Assembly: GCA_020636505.1 (NCBI GenBank)
Contig: JACJXR010000010.1
Span: forward strand, 37,033-101,032
Source: Chitinophagales bacterium
GTDB taxonomy: Bacteria > Bacteroidota > Bacteroidia > Chitinophagales > Chitinophagaceae
Length of the DNA stretch: 64,000 nt
Reading direction: 5' to 3'
The position numbers and the translations under genes were made by a program. Below the pieces are notes generated by a model. The model saw nothing but the letters and a program-made list of their open reading frames with translations. It was not told where the DNA came from and searched no databases. Shown piece by piece: positions 34,884 through 44,478 of the stretch; within the stretch, counting starts at the first letter, position 1, and each line of letters opens with the position of its first letter.

Positions 34884-37865
34884 TTATTGCTTTATCAGTT
34901 TTGCTGTGATCTTTGTATGCTCGTTTTGCAAAGTCACCACATATATTCCTGCAGCCCAACCATCTACAGAAACTCTTACTCCACCGCTACCCGCTTGCAC
35001 GGCTTCTGTATACAATACACTGCCTGAAAGGTTGGTAACCGTTACAACAGCATCTTCGTTCAATCTGTCGAAAACCACCTTCAACCTGTCTGTTGCCGGG
35101 TTTGGTATCAACATCATACGTGCAGGTTGTTCGGGTTTGGTTGTTTCGGCCACACTGTTCGGGTTGGCCACCAAGTTGATGTAAAACCTGTTGTCACCGT
35201 AGGTTTGGTTGTCGTTGGCCTTCACATCGAACCAGTACTCGTAACCACCTGTAATCTCTTCTGTCTTGTTCAGTAGCTTATCGTGCAAGTACATTTTAGC
35301 ACCTGCAGGTATTTGGAACTGAGGAACCTTTATAGCCAAATGCATATCGTCGTAGATAGCCAAGCCAAGCTTGATAACCTTACCGTCTTCGAAAGGACGA
35401 CTGTCAGCAGAAAGCATGGTATCGTCATCTGAGAAAGAATAGAAATCAAGATCGGGATTCACTAGCTTCACCATATCGAAAGTATCTTCGGTAGGCATGG
35501 CAGCAGTATCGAACCTGATAAGCAATCTGTCCCAATAAGTGGTACCGTCATCTATACGCAACTCTACCAAATCGTCTGCAGCTGTGGTCTTAAGAATACC
35601 TGCGGGAGTACCGTCCGTCTTATTGCTTTGGGCAAAGTTGATAAACCCTTTTGAATAGTAAGAAGATACAGTTGCTACGAAAGACGAACCCATTGGTAAG
35701 TTGTAGTCGTAATTGAAGTAATGCGAAGTATAACCACCTCTTGTACCCTGATGCGGATCCCATACACAAAATGTACTGTTAAGACGATAACGTGAAACGT
35801 ACTTCAAATTCACCGCAGAGGCAAATGGGTTACCACAAATCACAAAGTTTGAGTTAGAACCTCTGTCCAAACCTACAAGCACGTCGCCTTGGTTCAAATA
35901 ACCCGTCATGTCAATCGTTACAGGGTCAGGGGTATAGGATGTTGATGTAAGTCCTTGCCCCTTTGAGCCCCTAACGAAGATGCGAGCCATCTGATATCTA
36001 TCCCAAGATGCGGAGTATGTACTTGTAAAAGGTTTCCAACCGGGGTTGTTACCTGCTGTGCTGTTGTCTGCTGTAGAAATATCCCACCAAAAAGCCGAAG
36101 GATTATTCACTGCAACAGTTGTAAAACCGTTTGATGCACCACCCTGCCCTGTAATGTCAATATCATCTATCAACTCTTGCAATGATATGGAATGACTGAA
36201 CGGATGTCCCATGAAACGGAATGCACGCTTACCAGGTATATATTGTTCAACGGTAACTTTACCGCTGAAATAGTTTCCTTGATAATGACCCGCATCCACA
36301 CGTGCCGTATGGTTGGAGTCTGCTTTCAAAACAAGTTTGTCGTTGGTGGTCATAGTACCCGATGTTGGGTAATATGTATGTGTAATGAATATCGTATCAC
36401 TTATCTCACCACCGGCACTGTTATCCAATTCAAGCTTCCAAACAGTTTTGTTCGTGAACGTACCTGCCGCTATTGTTTGCTTGGATGAACCTTTCAATAC
36501 AATCTTACCGGCTTCTGCATCGAAAGTACCGTTGTTGGTTATCGTACCTGATATTTCAAGTGTACCGCCGTCAACAGTTACAGATGCACCACTCTTGATA
36601 GTCAAGTTTTTACAAGATGAAGTACCACTTGTTATACTTGGATATCTTGGAGCACCGCTTGGTATCTCCACATTGGAAGTAGCTGTAGGCACTGTGTTTG
36701 CAGACCAGTTGGAAGCAGTGTTCCAGCTCTTGCTAGAAGAACCGTCCCATTTGTTTACAGTAGGTGCCGCACCTGCGTGCTTCATCACAGTAGCTGCGTA
36801 GCCGGCAGAATAGTCCTTATAAGCGATGTACATGCTATTATCACTTGGAGAGATGGCTATCGTAGAATAATATGCCGAACCATCTGAAATACCTGAACCA
36901 CTAACTGCTGACCAACTGCTACCGTTGAAACTCATCACAGTTGCTTTGTCATTATTTGCACCGTCTTGATAAACAACGAACGGAGTACCGTTGCCATCTA
37001 TCGCAATATCAGTGTATTTAACATCACTACTTGAAAAACCTGAAGAACCAACCACAGACCAGCTGCTACCGTTATACTTCTCAACTGTTGCTTTGTAACC
37101 TTTGTTCTTATCGCGATATACCACATAAGGAACATCGTTGTCATCTATGGCTATCTGAGTATATTCAGCCATGTCCGCAGAAAATGCACCACTACCTACA
37201 GTAGACCAACCGCTACCGTTATATCTCATAACTCGAGCCTTGTAACCGGCATTGTTATCCCTATATGCAACATACACATCGTTTTGACTGTTGATGTCTA
37301 TGGAAACATAATCTGCGATACCCGATGTAAAACCTGTACTACCGACTGCCACCCAACTACTACCGGTGTACTTGGCACATGTGGCTTTGTAACTTTTGTT
37401 TTTATCTTGGTACGCTACGTATACCGTACCGTTGTTGTCCAATGCTATTGATGTGAAATATACATTGTCGCTGGTGAAACCACTGTTGCCCAAGTAAGAC
37501 CAACTGCTACCGTTGTAGTGATAAACTGAAGCTTCGTTGCTTTTGGCACCGTCTTGGAAAGCCACGTATATATTGTTGCCCGATACGGCCATGGATACAT
37601 AGTCGACATCGCCGGGAGTTACACCCGTACCACCGACACTGCTCCAACTGCTACCGTTGTATTTCTTAACCGTAAGCTTACCGCTTTGGTTATTGTCTCT
37701 GTATGCAACATACACATTACCGCTACCGTCGGCTACGACGTCGGTATAGTTTGCTGATCCGCCGATACCTTTACTACCGACCACAGACCACTGTGCTGAA
37801 CTTGGAAATGCGCTTGTAAGAGTTAATACAAACGCTACTGCGAGGAGCGTATATATCCTTTTCAT
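34884..37865 (-). CDS. 993-residue propeller-like T9SS type A protein
   Basis: Signal peptide (…TSAFPSSAQ). Residues ~25-370 contain seven ~48-residue repeats of the type 'KYNGSSWSxVGxxGFS…YTxIAIDxNGTPYVAYRDxN', consistent with a beta-propeller. Residues ~375-475 are a short parallel-beta region (NKWDGSSSKSWNTASNWSAN; LTIKSGASVTVDGGTLEISG), then a long beta-rich region, and a T9SS type A domain at the end (LIPNPATDRLKVVFDRLNED … AAGIYVVTLQNEHTK). It is transcribed from the site C array promoter, whose leader has a hairpin and an A-rich tail. A major surface protein is inferred. Confidence 0.8.
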   Translation of the reverse strand: MKRIYTLLAVAFVLTLTSAFPSSAQWSVVGSKGIGGSANYTDVVADGSGNVYVAYRDNNQSGKLTVKKYNGSSWSSVGGTGVTPGDVDYVSMAVSGNNIYVAFQDGAKSNEASVYHYNGSSWSYLGNSGFTSDNVYFTSIALDNNGTVYVAYQDKNKSYKATCAKYTGSSWVAVGSTGFTSGIADYVSIDINSQNDVYVAYRDNNAGYKARVMRYNGSGWSTVGSGAFSADMAEYTQIAIDDNDVPYVVYRDKNKGYKATVEKYNGSSWSVVGSSGFSSSDVKYTDIAIDGNGTPFVVYQDGANNDKATVMSFNGSSWSAVSGSGISDGSAYYSTIAISPSDNSMYIAYKDYSAGYAATVMKHAGAAPTVNKWDGSSSKSWNTASNWSANTVPTATSNVEIPSGAPRYPSITSGTSSCKNLTIKSGASVTVDGGTLEISGTITNNGTFDAEAGKIVLKGSSKQTIAAGTFTNKTVWKLELDNSAGGEISDTIFITHTYYPTSGTMTTNDKLVLKADSNHTARVDAGHYQGNYFSGKVTVEQYIPGKRAFRFMGHPFSHSISLQELIDDIDITGQGGASNGFTTVAVNNPSAFWWDISTADNSTAGNNPGWKPFTSTYSASWDRYQMARIFVRGSKGQGLTSTSYTPDPVTIDMTGYLNQGDVLVGLDRGSNSNFVICGNPFASAVNLKYVSRYRLNSTFCVWDPHQGTRGGYTSHYFNYDYNLPMGSSFVATVSSYYSKGFINFAQSNKTDGTPAGILKTTAADDLVELRIDDGTTYWDRLLIRFDTAAMPTEDTFDMVKLVNPDLDFYSFSDDDTMLSADSRPFEDGKVIKLGLAIYDDMHLAIKVPQFQIPAGAKMYLHDKLLNKTEEITGGYEYWFDVKANDNQTYGDNRFYINLVANPNSVAETTKPEQPARMMLIPNPATDRLKVVFDRLNEDAVVTVTNLSGSVLYTEAVQAGSGGVRVSVDGWAAGIYVVTLQNEHTKITAKLIKQ

Positions 37866-37891
37866 GTGTTTTTTATTTGTGTTTTTGTTTT

Positions 37892-37919
37892 GACTTTAAG
37901 GCATAGTGAGTCCTTAAAG
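37892..37919 (-). promoter_or_regulatory. Leader hairpin of the propeller T9SS gene
   Basis: CCTTAAAGT / ACTTTAAGG arms flank a ~10-nt loop at the start of the predicted transcript, followed by an A-rich stretch (AACAAAAACACAAATAAAA) directly before the ATG. This may stabilise the mRNA 5' end. It is structural evidence only. Confidence 0.5.
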
Positions 37920-37924
37920 TGTCT

Positions 37925-38008
37925 CAAAAGTAGAGGAGATAATACTTATATGTAAAAAAAAGCCCTATGGTTAACATGTAAATAACAAGCGGACTGCAAA
38001 CGGTTGAC
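37925..38008 (-). promoter_or_regulatory. Site C: phased GTTAAC array and promoter
   Basis: On the minus strand the proximal GTTAAC (37970-37975) is followed by 13 bp, TTT at the -33 position (37956-37954), 21 bp and a perfect TACTTTTG -7 element (37932-37925). More distal boxes at 11-bp steps are degenerate: ATAAC (37982), a poor one at 37992 and GTTGAC (38003-38008). The geometry matches sites B and D exactly although the -33 triplet is not TTG. Confidence 0.6.
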
Positions 38009-38060
38009 GTTTTACACACCTGTTACAAATCGATAAAACAGAATTTGTAGACTTACGAAC

Positions 38061-38822
38061 CTACCCTTCTATCCACTTGCGGAATGAGGCGGCCTTTTCT
38101 TTGCTGATAAGGATATCCTCACATTCGGGTAGTTTCATTTTCAGATGAATCTTACTGGTTTCGTCGGTATGCATGGAGCCGATGTACTGCATGGATATGA
38201 TGTGCTGCCTGTTGGCGCGGTAAAACTGCTCGGGGTTTAACAATTCTTCTATCTCGTCCAACGAGCGATAGTCGGTGATGTACTTTTTACCGTCGCTGTG
38301 TACCAAGTATATCACTTCTTCTTTGCTGAAGCACACCACTTCTTCGGCAGGTACCAAAACCACATTCCTACCCAAGTGTACAGTGAAACGTTCTTTGTAC
38401 TTTTTGCTGCCTTCAAAGTTCTCGAACAGGTCTGTTATCTGCTTCAGGTAAAGCGGATTGCCGAATTTGCTTTGCAACAAGTGGAATTTGTCCAATGCTG
38501 CCTTCAATTCGTTCTTATCTATCGGCTTCAACAAATAGTCAATACTGTTCACCTTAAAGGCTCGTATGGCATACTCGTTGAATGCGGTGGTGAATATGAT
38601 GGGACATTGTATGTTGTAATCAACAAACACATCCAAGCTGATGCCATCCGCCAACTGAATGTCCGATATTATCAGATCAGGTGTTTGCATCTCCAACTTC
38701 ATACGAGCTTCTTTCACGCTCTCCACAGGGCCTACGATATTGGCACCCGGCTCCAACTGTCTTACCAGTTTCAATAAACTCTCTGCCACCAAAGGCTCGT
38801 CTTCCAACAACATTATATTCAT
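38061..38822 (-). CDS. LytTR-family response regulator
   Basis: A 253-residue regulator. The receiver domain has acidic pocket E7/D8, phospho-acceptor D54 (DLIISDIQLADG), T79 and K99 (YLLKPID). The C-terminal LytTR DNA-binding domain spans ~150-253 (HLGRNVVLVPAEEVVCFSKEE; YITDYRSLDEIEELL; FYRANRQHIISMQYI). It lies 9 bp after its sensor kinase at the end of a six-gene efflux operon, so it probably controls that operon in response to envelope stress or the exported compound. Confidence 0.93.
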   Translation of the reverse strand: MNIMLLEDEPLVAESLLKLVRQLEPGANIVGPVESVKEARMKLEMQTPDLIISDIQLADGISLDVFVDYNIQCPIIFTTAFNEYAIRAFKVNSIDYLLKPIDKNELKAALDKFHLLQSKFGNPLYLKQITDLFENFEGSKKYKERFTVHLGRNVVLVPAEEVVCFSKEEVIYLVHSDGKKYITDYRSLDEIEELLNPEQFYRANRQHIISMQYIGSMHTDETSKIHLKMKLPECEDILISKEKAASFRKWIEG

Positions 38823-38831
38823 ATCACAAAT

Positions 38832-39896
38832 TTATAACAGGGGGATTTTTATGGTATAGTGTTCGTCTTTGTCCTCAATTATAACATCCTTGTCGGTCAA
38901 GTAGCTGTACAGTTGCTTCAACTGTATCAAACCTGTTCCGTTGGATGTTTCTATCTGCTTGCGCAGTTGTTTGTTGTTATGAACTATCAAATAGTCACCC
39001 TCGTCCCATATGACTATCTTAAGCGGTTCTGTCGATTGTACTACGTTGTGCTTGATGGCATTGTCTATCAGCAGTTGTAAAGTAACCATTACCACACCAC
39101 GCTCTTTGGCGTCTTCGGACACATTCATATGTATGCTCAAGCCCTTACCATGTCTGATGCTCAACAGCTCTATATAGTGACCGATGAACACCGTCTCTTC
39201 GTTAAGGCTCACCACCTCGCTCTCTTTGTGTTGTAACACATAGCGATACACTTTGGACATGTGACGCACGAACTCTGATGCCAGGTCGGGATTGGTTTGA
39301 ATCAGTCCATCCAAAGAGGTAAGGGTATTGAACAGGTAATGTGGGTTCACCTGATTTCTCAATTGGTGATATTGCAGGTCTGACTTCTCTCTTTCCAACT
39401 GTGCGGCCTGTACCTCAAGGTTTGCCTTTTCGTTCACCGCACCTTGCCAATGTTCAAAAAAGTGGAAGGTATAAAATGCGAAGTTGAACATGAACACCAC
39501 CACCAAGACCATCAAAAGCATGGTAGCCATAAACTCATCATTCACAAACCCCGGTATATAACCCCTACTCAAATAGGTGCTTATAAACACCACCGGCAGT
39601 ATTATTAGCAAGGTCAATAGTATCTGTAGACTTATCCTTATGAATGGACCTTTCTCAAACGGAAAAACCTTGTTGAGTTTTTTGTTGATGAACCTTATCA
39701 AGAACCAAAATCCTGTAAATGCACCACACTGACTTAGAAACAGGAGTATATGCCACCAACCCCACTGCGGCATCAAATAGAATCGTAAAACGGATGCCAA
39801 TAGCGCAAAGTCGAAGATGAGAAAGTATGGTAAATACTTTATCTGCTTCTGTATATCCTTCTCGGCACGTTCTGTTTTTGACAATCCTAATTTCAT
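38832..39896 (-). CDS. LytS/YehU-type sensor histidine kinase
   Basis: A 354-residue membrane kinase with four hydrophobic segments in residues ~20-145, a coiled-coil linker, and the His_kinase domain with the phospho-accepting histidine H186 in LRNQVNPHYLFNT. An atypical HATPase_c follows (LQLLIDNAIKHNVV, N-box; GTGLIQLKQLYSYL, G-box). It pairs with the LytTR regulator downstream. The ligand is unknown; sensing within the membrane is likely because no large periplasmic domain exists. Confidence 0.93.
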   Translation of the reverse strand: MKLGLSKTERAEKDIQKQIKYLPYFLIFDFALLASVLRFYLMPQWGWWHILLFLSQCGAFTGFWFLIRFINKKLNKVFPFEKGPFIRISLQILLTLLIILPVVFISTYLSRGYIPGFVNDEFMATMLLMVLVVVFMFNFAFYTFHFFEHWQGAVNEKANLEVQAAQLEREKSDLQYHQLRNQVNPHYLFNTLTSLDGLIQTNPDLASEFVRHMSKVYRYVLQHKESEVVSLNEETVFIGHYIELLSIRHGKGLSIHMNVSEDAKERGVVMVTLQLLIDNAIKHNVVQSTEPLKIVIWDEGDYLIVHNNKQLRKQIETSNGTGLIQLKQLYSYLTDKDVIIEDKDEHYTIKIPLL

Positions 39897-39910
39897 GCTA
39901 CTACAAAATA

Positions 39911-40621
39911 CTAATTAGTGTATGAGGATGTATGCTTTGGAGCTGCTATATCTATTATATTACCGTCTTCCATTTCCATGATACGGTCAGACCCATTTGC
40001 AAAATCCCTATCGTGTGTTACTGTAATAATGGTTTGATGATTCTCTTTCGCCAATTGTGTGAATATATCGAACACACGCATGGAGTTGGCCTTATCCAAG
40101 TTGCCGGTCGGCTCGTCTCCCATTATTATGGTAGGGTCGTTTATCAATGCACGGGCGATGGCCACGCGCTGCTGCTGTCCACCCGATAACCTATTGGCAT
40201 GTTTATGTGCAAACTCATCCATACCGACCAACTTCAGCTTCTCTATCGCACGATGCTCTATCTCCTCCTCGCTGTATTTTCCCAGCTTAAGTGCGGGCAA
40301 CATTACATTCTTCAACGCAGTAAACTCAGGGAGCAAAAAGTGAAACTGGAATACGAATCCCAAATGCTCGTTACGAAACGCAGACAGTTTGTTCTGCTTT
40401 TGTCCCGTTAATTTTTCGTTGTTGATGGTTAACATACCGTCATATTCCGTATCCATGGTAGACAGTATGTACAACAATGTACTCTTACCACAGCCAGACT
40501 TACCGATGATGGAGAAAAACTCGCCTTTATTCACTTCAAAGTCCAATCCCTTCAACACCTCAAACTCCGTAGGCTGATAGAACCTCTTTTTTATATTTTC
40601 CGCTTTCAGTACAGTTGCCAT
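39911..40621 (-). CDS. ABC transporter ATP-binding protein (LolD/MacB type)
   Basis: A 236-residue nucleotide-binding subunit. Walker A is IGKSGCGKSTLL, the Q-loop lies in FVFQFHFLLPEFTALKN, the signature is LSGGQQQRVAIARAL and Walker B is IIMGDEPTGNLDKANS, with the H-loop in ITVTHDRDFA. It energises the FtsX-like permease encoded 10 bp upstream. Together with the HlyD and TolC proteins this gives a MacAB-TolC-like tripartite exporter. Confidence 0.95.
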   Translation of the reverse strand: MATVLKAENIKKRFYQPTEFEVLKGLDFEVNKGEFFSIIGKSGCGKSTLLYILSTMDTEYDGMLTINNEKLTGQKQNKLSAFRNEHLGFVFQFHFLLPEFTALKNVMLPALKLGKYSEEEIEHRAIEKLKLVGMDEFAHKHANRLSGGQQQRVAIARALINDPTIIMGDEPTGNLDKANSMRVFDIFTQLAKENHQTIITVTHDRDFANGSDRIMEMEDGNIIDIAAPKHTSSYTN

Positions 40622-40631
40622 TGTTCTTGTT

Positions 40632-41894
40632 TTACCCCCTGATTATCGCTACAGGGTCTACTTTGGCGGCTTTTCTTGACGGAAACCAACCTGCGAACAG
40701 CGTTGTAAGGAACCCAAAGAAAAGGCCGATGAAATAATGTGCGGGATTGAAATTCACAGGAAAGGTGTCTATCCTGAAAAACTCACCCGCAGGAAATGGT
40801 GTTATGGAAAGCAAGTAGCTGAAGAAGAACCCGATGATGAGCCCCAACAAACCACCCGCAATACCGATGATCACCGATTGCAACATGAATATGCCCGTCA
40901 CATCAGCACCCTGAAAACCTGTGGCCTTCAGTATGGCTATATCCTTCATCTTATTGATGATATTCATGTTCATGATATTATAGATACCGAAGCCTGCAAC
41001 CACCAACAGTGTAAAGCATACAACAAAGGTCATGATGTTTCTTATCTGCGTACCGGCAAGTATGGATTGGTTGGCGGTTTCCCAATCTTCTATTTTCAGA
41101 TCGGGTAATTGGTTGGCCAACTTCGCAGCCAAAGAAGATGCGGCATTCACATCCTTCATCTTCAGGTTCAAGTCTGTAACATAAGAAGGGTCTTTCTGCA
41201 ATATCTTTTGCACAGTGGCCAGTGTAGCATAGCTCTGTGTTTGGTCAAGCTGGGCAATACCGTAAGAGAATATGCCCACTATCTTCAGGTTCAGGTTGCC
41301 ACCCTCGGGCGTTGTTACACTCACACGGTCGCCAACAGTCACACCCATTTTTTTCGCCAACCCCTTACCCATAATGATGACATCGGAAGCCTTAAGCAAA
41401 TCGTTCAATTCGCCAAGGTCCATCTTCTTATCAAGGTCGAAAAGCTCTGCTTGTTTCTTTACGTCCACCCCAAATATGGTACCAGGTATTTGGACCGGTC
41501 CGTTATTGTAAAATACCTGCGATGAAACCTGTGGAGCCACACCGCGTACACCGGGCATGTTCTCTATGCGTTCCATCACGGCCAATCCATTCTTTATCTT
41601 ACTCAGCTCGTTCTTAGGTCGTTGATGTTTTACCACATACCAATTGTCATCGGCTGTAGGCTTGTCAAGCGCCACAATCTTCTTGTCCTCTATCTCTATC
41701 GACTTGTATATGTGTACGTGTGGCGTATTATCCATCGCCAAATCTTCGGTAAACTGGTTCACACCCGTCATGAAGCTTATCATGATAATGAACATGGATA
41801 TACCGAATGTGACGCCAAGCATAGCAACAATGCTCTGCTTCTTTTTGGTAAGCAGGTGCGTCAGCGCTATGTTCAATGCCAGTTTCCAGTTCAT
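40632..41894 (-). CDS. FtsX-like ABC permease (MacB/LolC type)
   Basis: A 420-residue permease: one N-terminal helix (AMLGVTFGISMFIIMISFMTG), a large periplasmic MacB_PCD domain (~residues 50-270, with GLAKKMGVTVGDRVSVT) and three C-terminal helices (MTFVVCFTLLVVAGFGIYNI; IGIAGGLLGLIIGFFFSYLL; YFIGLFFGFLTTLFAGWFPS). The closing FPSRKAAKVDPVAIIRG is typical for the family. It overlaps the adaptor gene by one base. Substrate unknown: a drug, peptide or lipoprotein is possible. Confidence 0.93.
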   Translation of the reverse strand: MNWKLALNIALTHLLTKKKQSIVAMLGVTFGISMFIIMISFMTGVNQFTEDLAMDNTPHVHIYKSIEIEDKKIVALDKPTADDNWYVVKHQRPKNELSKIKNGLAVMERIENMPGVRGVAPQVSSQVFYNNGPVQIPGTIFGVDVKKQAELFDLDKKMDLGELNDLLKASDVIIMGKGLAKKMGVTVGDRVSVTTPEGGNLNLKIVGIFSYGIAQLDQTQSYATLATVQKILQKDPSYVTDLNLKMKDVNAASSLAAKLANQLPDLKIEDWETANQSILAGTQIRNIMTFVVCFTLLVVAGFGIYNIMNMNIINKMKDIAILKATGFQGADVTGIFMLQSVIIGIAGGLLGLIIGFFFSYLLSITPFPAGEFFRIDTFPVNFNPAHYFIGLFFGFLTTLFAGWFPSRKAAKVDPVAIIRG

Positions 41895-43000
41895 TACTTC
41901 AGTATTATTGTTGAAGATTTATCCAATCCGCTTCTCACTTCCACCCAATTATCGTCTGACATACCTGTTTTTATCGGCACCTTCACTTCGTCACCCTCTT
42001 TCTCTATCCAAACACTGTCTCCTTTTTGAATTGCAGAACGCGGTATCACCATCACTTCCTTGTCTTGAGTAAGCACAATGTTCGCTTCCAAGTTCAAGCC
42101 ATATACGCCCACAGGCAATTCATCGTCAAATACAGCATCCACTCGAAAAGCTTGTTCCACCTTATTCAGCAACGGATACACTTTGCTTATGTGCGCATTG
42201 AACACTTTATCATCATAAGCGTCCATTGTTATCATCACCTTTTGGCCAACGTACACTTTATCCAAATCATCTTCATCCACCGATAGTTTGGCTATCATAT
42301 CTCCTGCACCTATCAAAGCAATCGGTTGGTTTGGGTTGATAACGTCACCTTGTTTTCTGTATACATCATATACCACACCGTCTATAAAACTCTTAAGGCG
42401 ACCAACGTTTTGTTGCGCACGCGTCACTTGCAATTGGTTTTGTGCCTGTTGCAATTGAAGGTTACCGTTCAGCTTTTGTTGTTCGTATTGACGCTTTAGG
42501 TTTTGGTATTCCTTAAGTGAGCTTTGGTATTGCAAGTATATCTTCTCATACGTGCTTTTCGACACCGCATCTTCACTGTACAACTTCTCATACCTTTTAA
42601 ACTGACGCTCATCTTGCTGCATTTTGATGTTCGCCACTTCAATACGGCCTTGCAACTCCCTGAAAACAGGAGCATCTTCCGACACCGTGGATATGGTCTT
42701 CCTAACAACAGCTTCAGAACCCACTTCCTGCGCCTCGCGCACCTCATTGCTTACATAAAACAAAACTTGCCCCATCTTAACCGTATCACCCTCTTTTACA
42801 TAGGCTTCGTTCATATATCCATCAACGGTAGACACCACCTTGTATTCCTGCTCCGGCAGCAAAGTACCCGATGCATAAACAGCGGCTGTCAGCTTTCTGA
42901 ACTCGGGCTGTATGGTCTCTGCTTTATTGTTACAGCTTCCTATGGAAACAGCAGTTATTACAGCAATACTCAGCGTCACCCACAATATTGGTCGCTTCAT
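41894..43000 (-). CDS. Periplasmic adaptor (HlyD/MacA-like)
   Basis: A 368-residue membrane-fusion protein with a lipoprotein-like signal (SIGSC), a barrel-sandwich half (EYKVVSTVDGYMNEAYVKEGDTVKMGQVLFYV), a long coiled coil (~residues 105-195, including QFKRYEKLYSEDAVSKSTYEK), the second lipoyl half and the beta-barrel region (VGVYGLNLEANIVLTQ). It bridges the inner-membrane transporter and the outer-membrane TolC channel. It follows the TolC gene by 4 bp. Confidence 0.93.
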   Translation of the reverse strand: MKRPILWVTLSIAVITAVSIGSCNNKAETIQPEFRKLTAAVYASGTLLPEQEYKVVSTVDGYMNEAYVKEGDTVKMGQVLFYVSNEVREAQEVGSEAVVRKTISTVSEDAPVFRELQGRIEVANIKMQQDERQFKRYEKLYSEDAVSKSTYEKIYLQYQSSLKEYQNLKRQYEQQKLNGNLQLQQAQNQLQVTRAQQNVGRLKSFIDGVVYDVYRKQGDVINPNQPIALIGAGDMIAKLSVDEDDLDKVYVGQKVMITMDAYDDKVFNAHISKVYPLLNKVEQAFRVDAVFDDELPVGVYGLNLEANIVLTQDKEVMVIPRSAIQKGDSVWIEKEGDEVKVPIKTGMSDDNWVEVRSGLDKSSTIILK

Positions 43001-43004
43001 TTTA

Positions 43005-44297
43005 TTAAAAATTTTGTGTGCTTAGCAAGTGATATAATATTCCATCAGCAAGGTTTTGTAAATACTCAATCCTTGCTTTATTGTATTCCATAAATAATGT
43101 GTTGAACTCGTCAAACTCCATAACACCTTCTTTAGTACTCAGCTTAGCTATACGAAGGTTGTCTTTAGCTGTTGCCAACTTTTCAGTCAGCACTTCCTTC
43201 TTATTAAATTCTGCAGTATACTGCGCCAGCCAGTCTTCCTGCTGTTTAGTCAGGTTGTCTTCAGTTCGTTTCTGTTCGAGTTTAGCGGTCTGCAACTGTA
43301 ACTTACTGCGTTGCTGCATTGAGTGATAATATCCTCCCTGAAACAAAGGCACATTCAACCTCAGGCTTACACTGGCTATATTAAAGTCGATATTATTGAA
43401 GTTGGGCTCAAAGTTGGTTTGCATATTGTAAGTATACCTACCCGATACTGATAAGTTAGGCATACCTCCTGTACGACTCTCTCGCAATGACATCTCTGCT
43501 GTCCTCACTTTCCATGCAGCTTCTTGCCATGCCGGGCGGTTATTTATATTACCAGGTTCGTACAACATTGGCCATTCAAAATCATCCAGCTCTTCGTTCA
43601 GCACTACAGTATCTGTTCCAAGTAGTGCATTCAGGTTGTTCACACTTTGCTGAAAAGTCTGATTATTACTTATACGTGCAGCTTTCACATCTAACGACAA
43701 GTTCTTAGCCCTATTATAGTCTGCAGGATCAACGACTCCTTGCTCATTCCTATCGGTCATGATGCGCAATAACTCAGTTGCGGTTTTCTCGTTCTCCTCA
43801 TTTAGCTTCAGCACCTCTTTAGTTACCAGTGTCTGGTAATAAGACTGAATCAGCTGCATGTGCAAGTTTTCTAATGCAGCATTGCTACTATACTTACTCT
43901 GCTCAAACTGCGCTTTTGCGCGAGATAGTTTTGCCCAATTATTCATATTGATGATTGGCATACTAACTTCTGCACCGGTTGCAAATACATATGGCAAACC
44001 GAATTGCGCCTTCAGGTATGTACCTGGAGCACCCCCAAGTGCTTCTGCAGGTATCAACTGTGTAGCCAATATGGGATAATAATCACCAGTTGCAAATGCA
44101 TTTACCTTAGGGTAGAGAACTGCAGCTTGCATATTTCGCTCCTGCTTGGCCATATATGGTTGCAATTGAGTCTGTTTTGCTGCAGGGCTGTTCCTGTCGG
44201 CAAATGTCAACAACTCATCCAGCCCGTCAACAGATATTTGCGCTCTAGCAGTAGTTCCTAAAACCAAAAAGTTTATGAATATGAAAAACCACCTCAT
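43005..44297 (-). CDS. TolC-family outer-membrane channel
   Basis: The start at 44297 is chosen because MRWFFIFINFLVLGTTARAQ is a signal peptide; the longer frame to 44405 has no such logic. The 430-residue product has two repeats of the TolC helical/strand architecture (LHMQLIQSYYQTLVTKEVLKLNEENEKT; NKARIEYLQNLADGILYHLL) and a strand segment (ASVSLRLNVPLFQGGYY). It is the first gene of the six-gene efflux-regulator operon, which reads TolC, adaptor, permease, ATPase, kinase, regulator. Confidence 0.92.
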   Translation of the reverse strand: MRWFFIFINFLVLGTTARAQISVDGLDELLTFADRNSPAAKQTQLQPYMAKQERNMQAAVLYPKVNAFATGDYYPILATQLIPAEALGGAPGTYLKAQFGLPYVFATGAEVSMPIINMNNWAKLSRAKAQFEQSKYSSNAALENLHMQLIQSYYQTLVTKEVLKLNEENEKTATELLRIMTDRNEQGVVDPADYNRAKNLSLDVKAARISNNQTFQQSVNNLNALLGTDTVVLNEELDDFEWPMLYEPGNINNRPAWQEAAWKVRTAEMSLRESRTGGMPNLSVSGRYTYNMQTNFEPNFNNIDFNIASVSLRLNVPLFQGGYYHSMQQRSKLQLQTAKLEQKRTEDNLTKQQEDWLAQYTAEFNKKEVLTEKLATAKDNLRIAKLSTKEGVMEFDEFNTLFMEYNKARIEYLQNLADGILYHLLSTQNF

Positions 44298-44478
44298 GAA
44301 TAAAACTTTGTACAAAGAGAATAAAATCAACATTATATGTAAAATTTTAATCAACGAAGCGGAAGGAAACCACACGGAAACACCTATCAACACTCTAAAA
44401 CACAACTAAGAATTCACATTTGTATGCCTATTGAGCTAATATAACGGCACATAAACACTATCTTAGCGCGCACAAATC

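Noticed and set aside
37954..37956. Treating the TTT at site C as proof of a -33 element
   Set aside because: Position fits but sequence does not match TTG; I rely on the exact -7 element and spacing and gave this site lower confidence.
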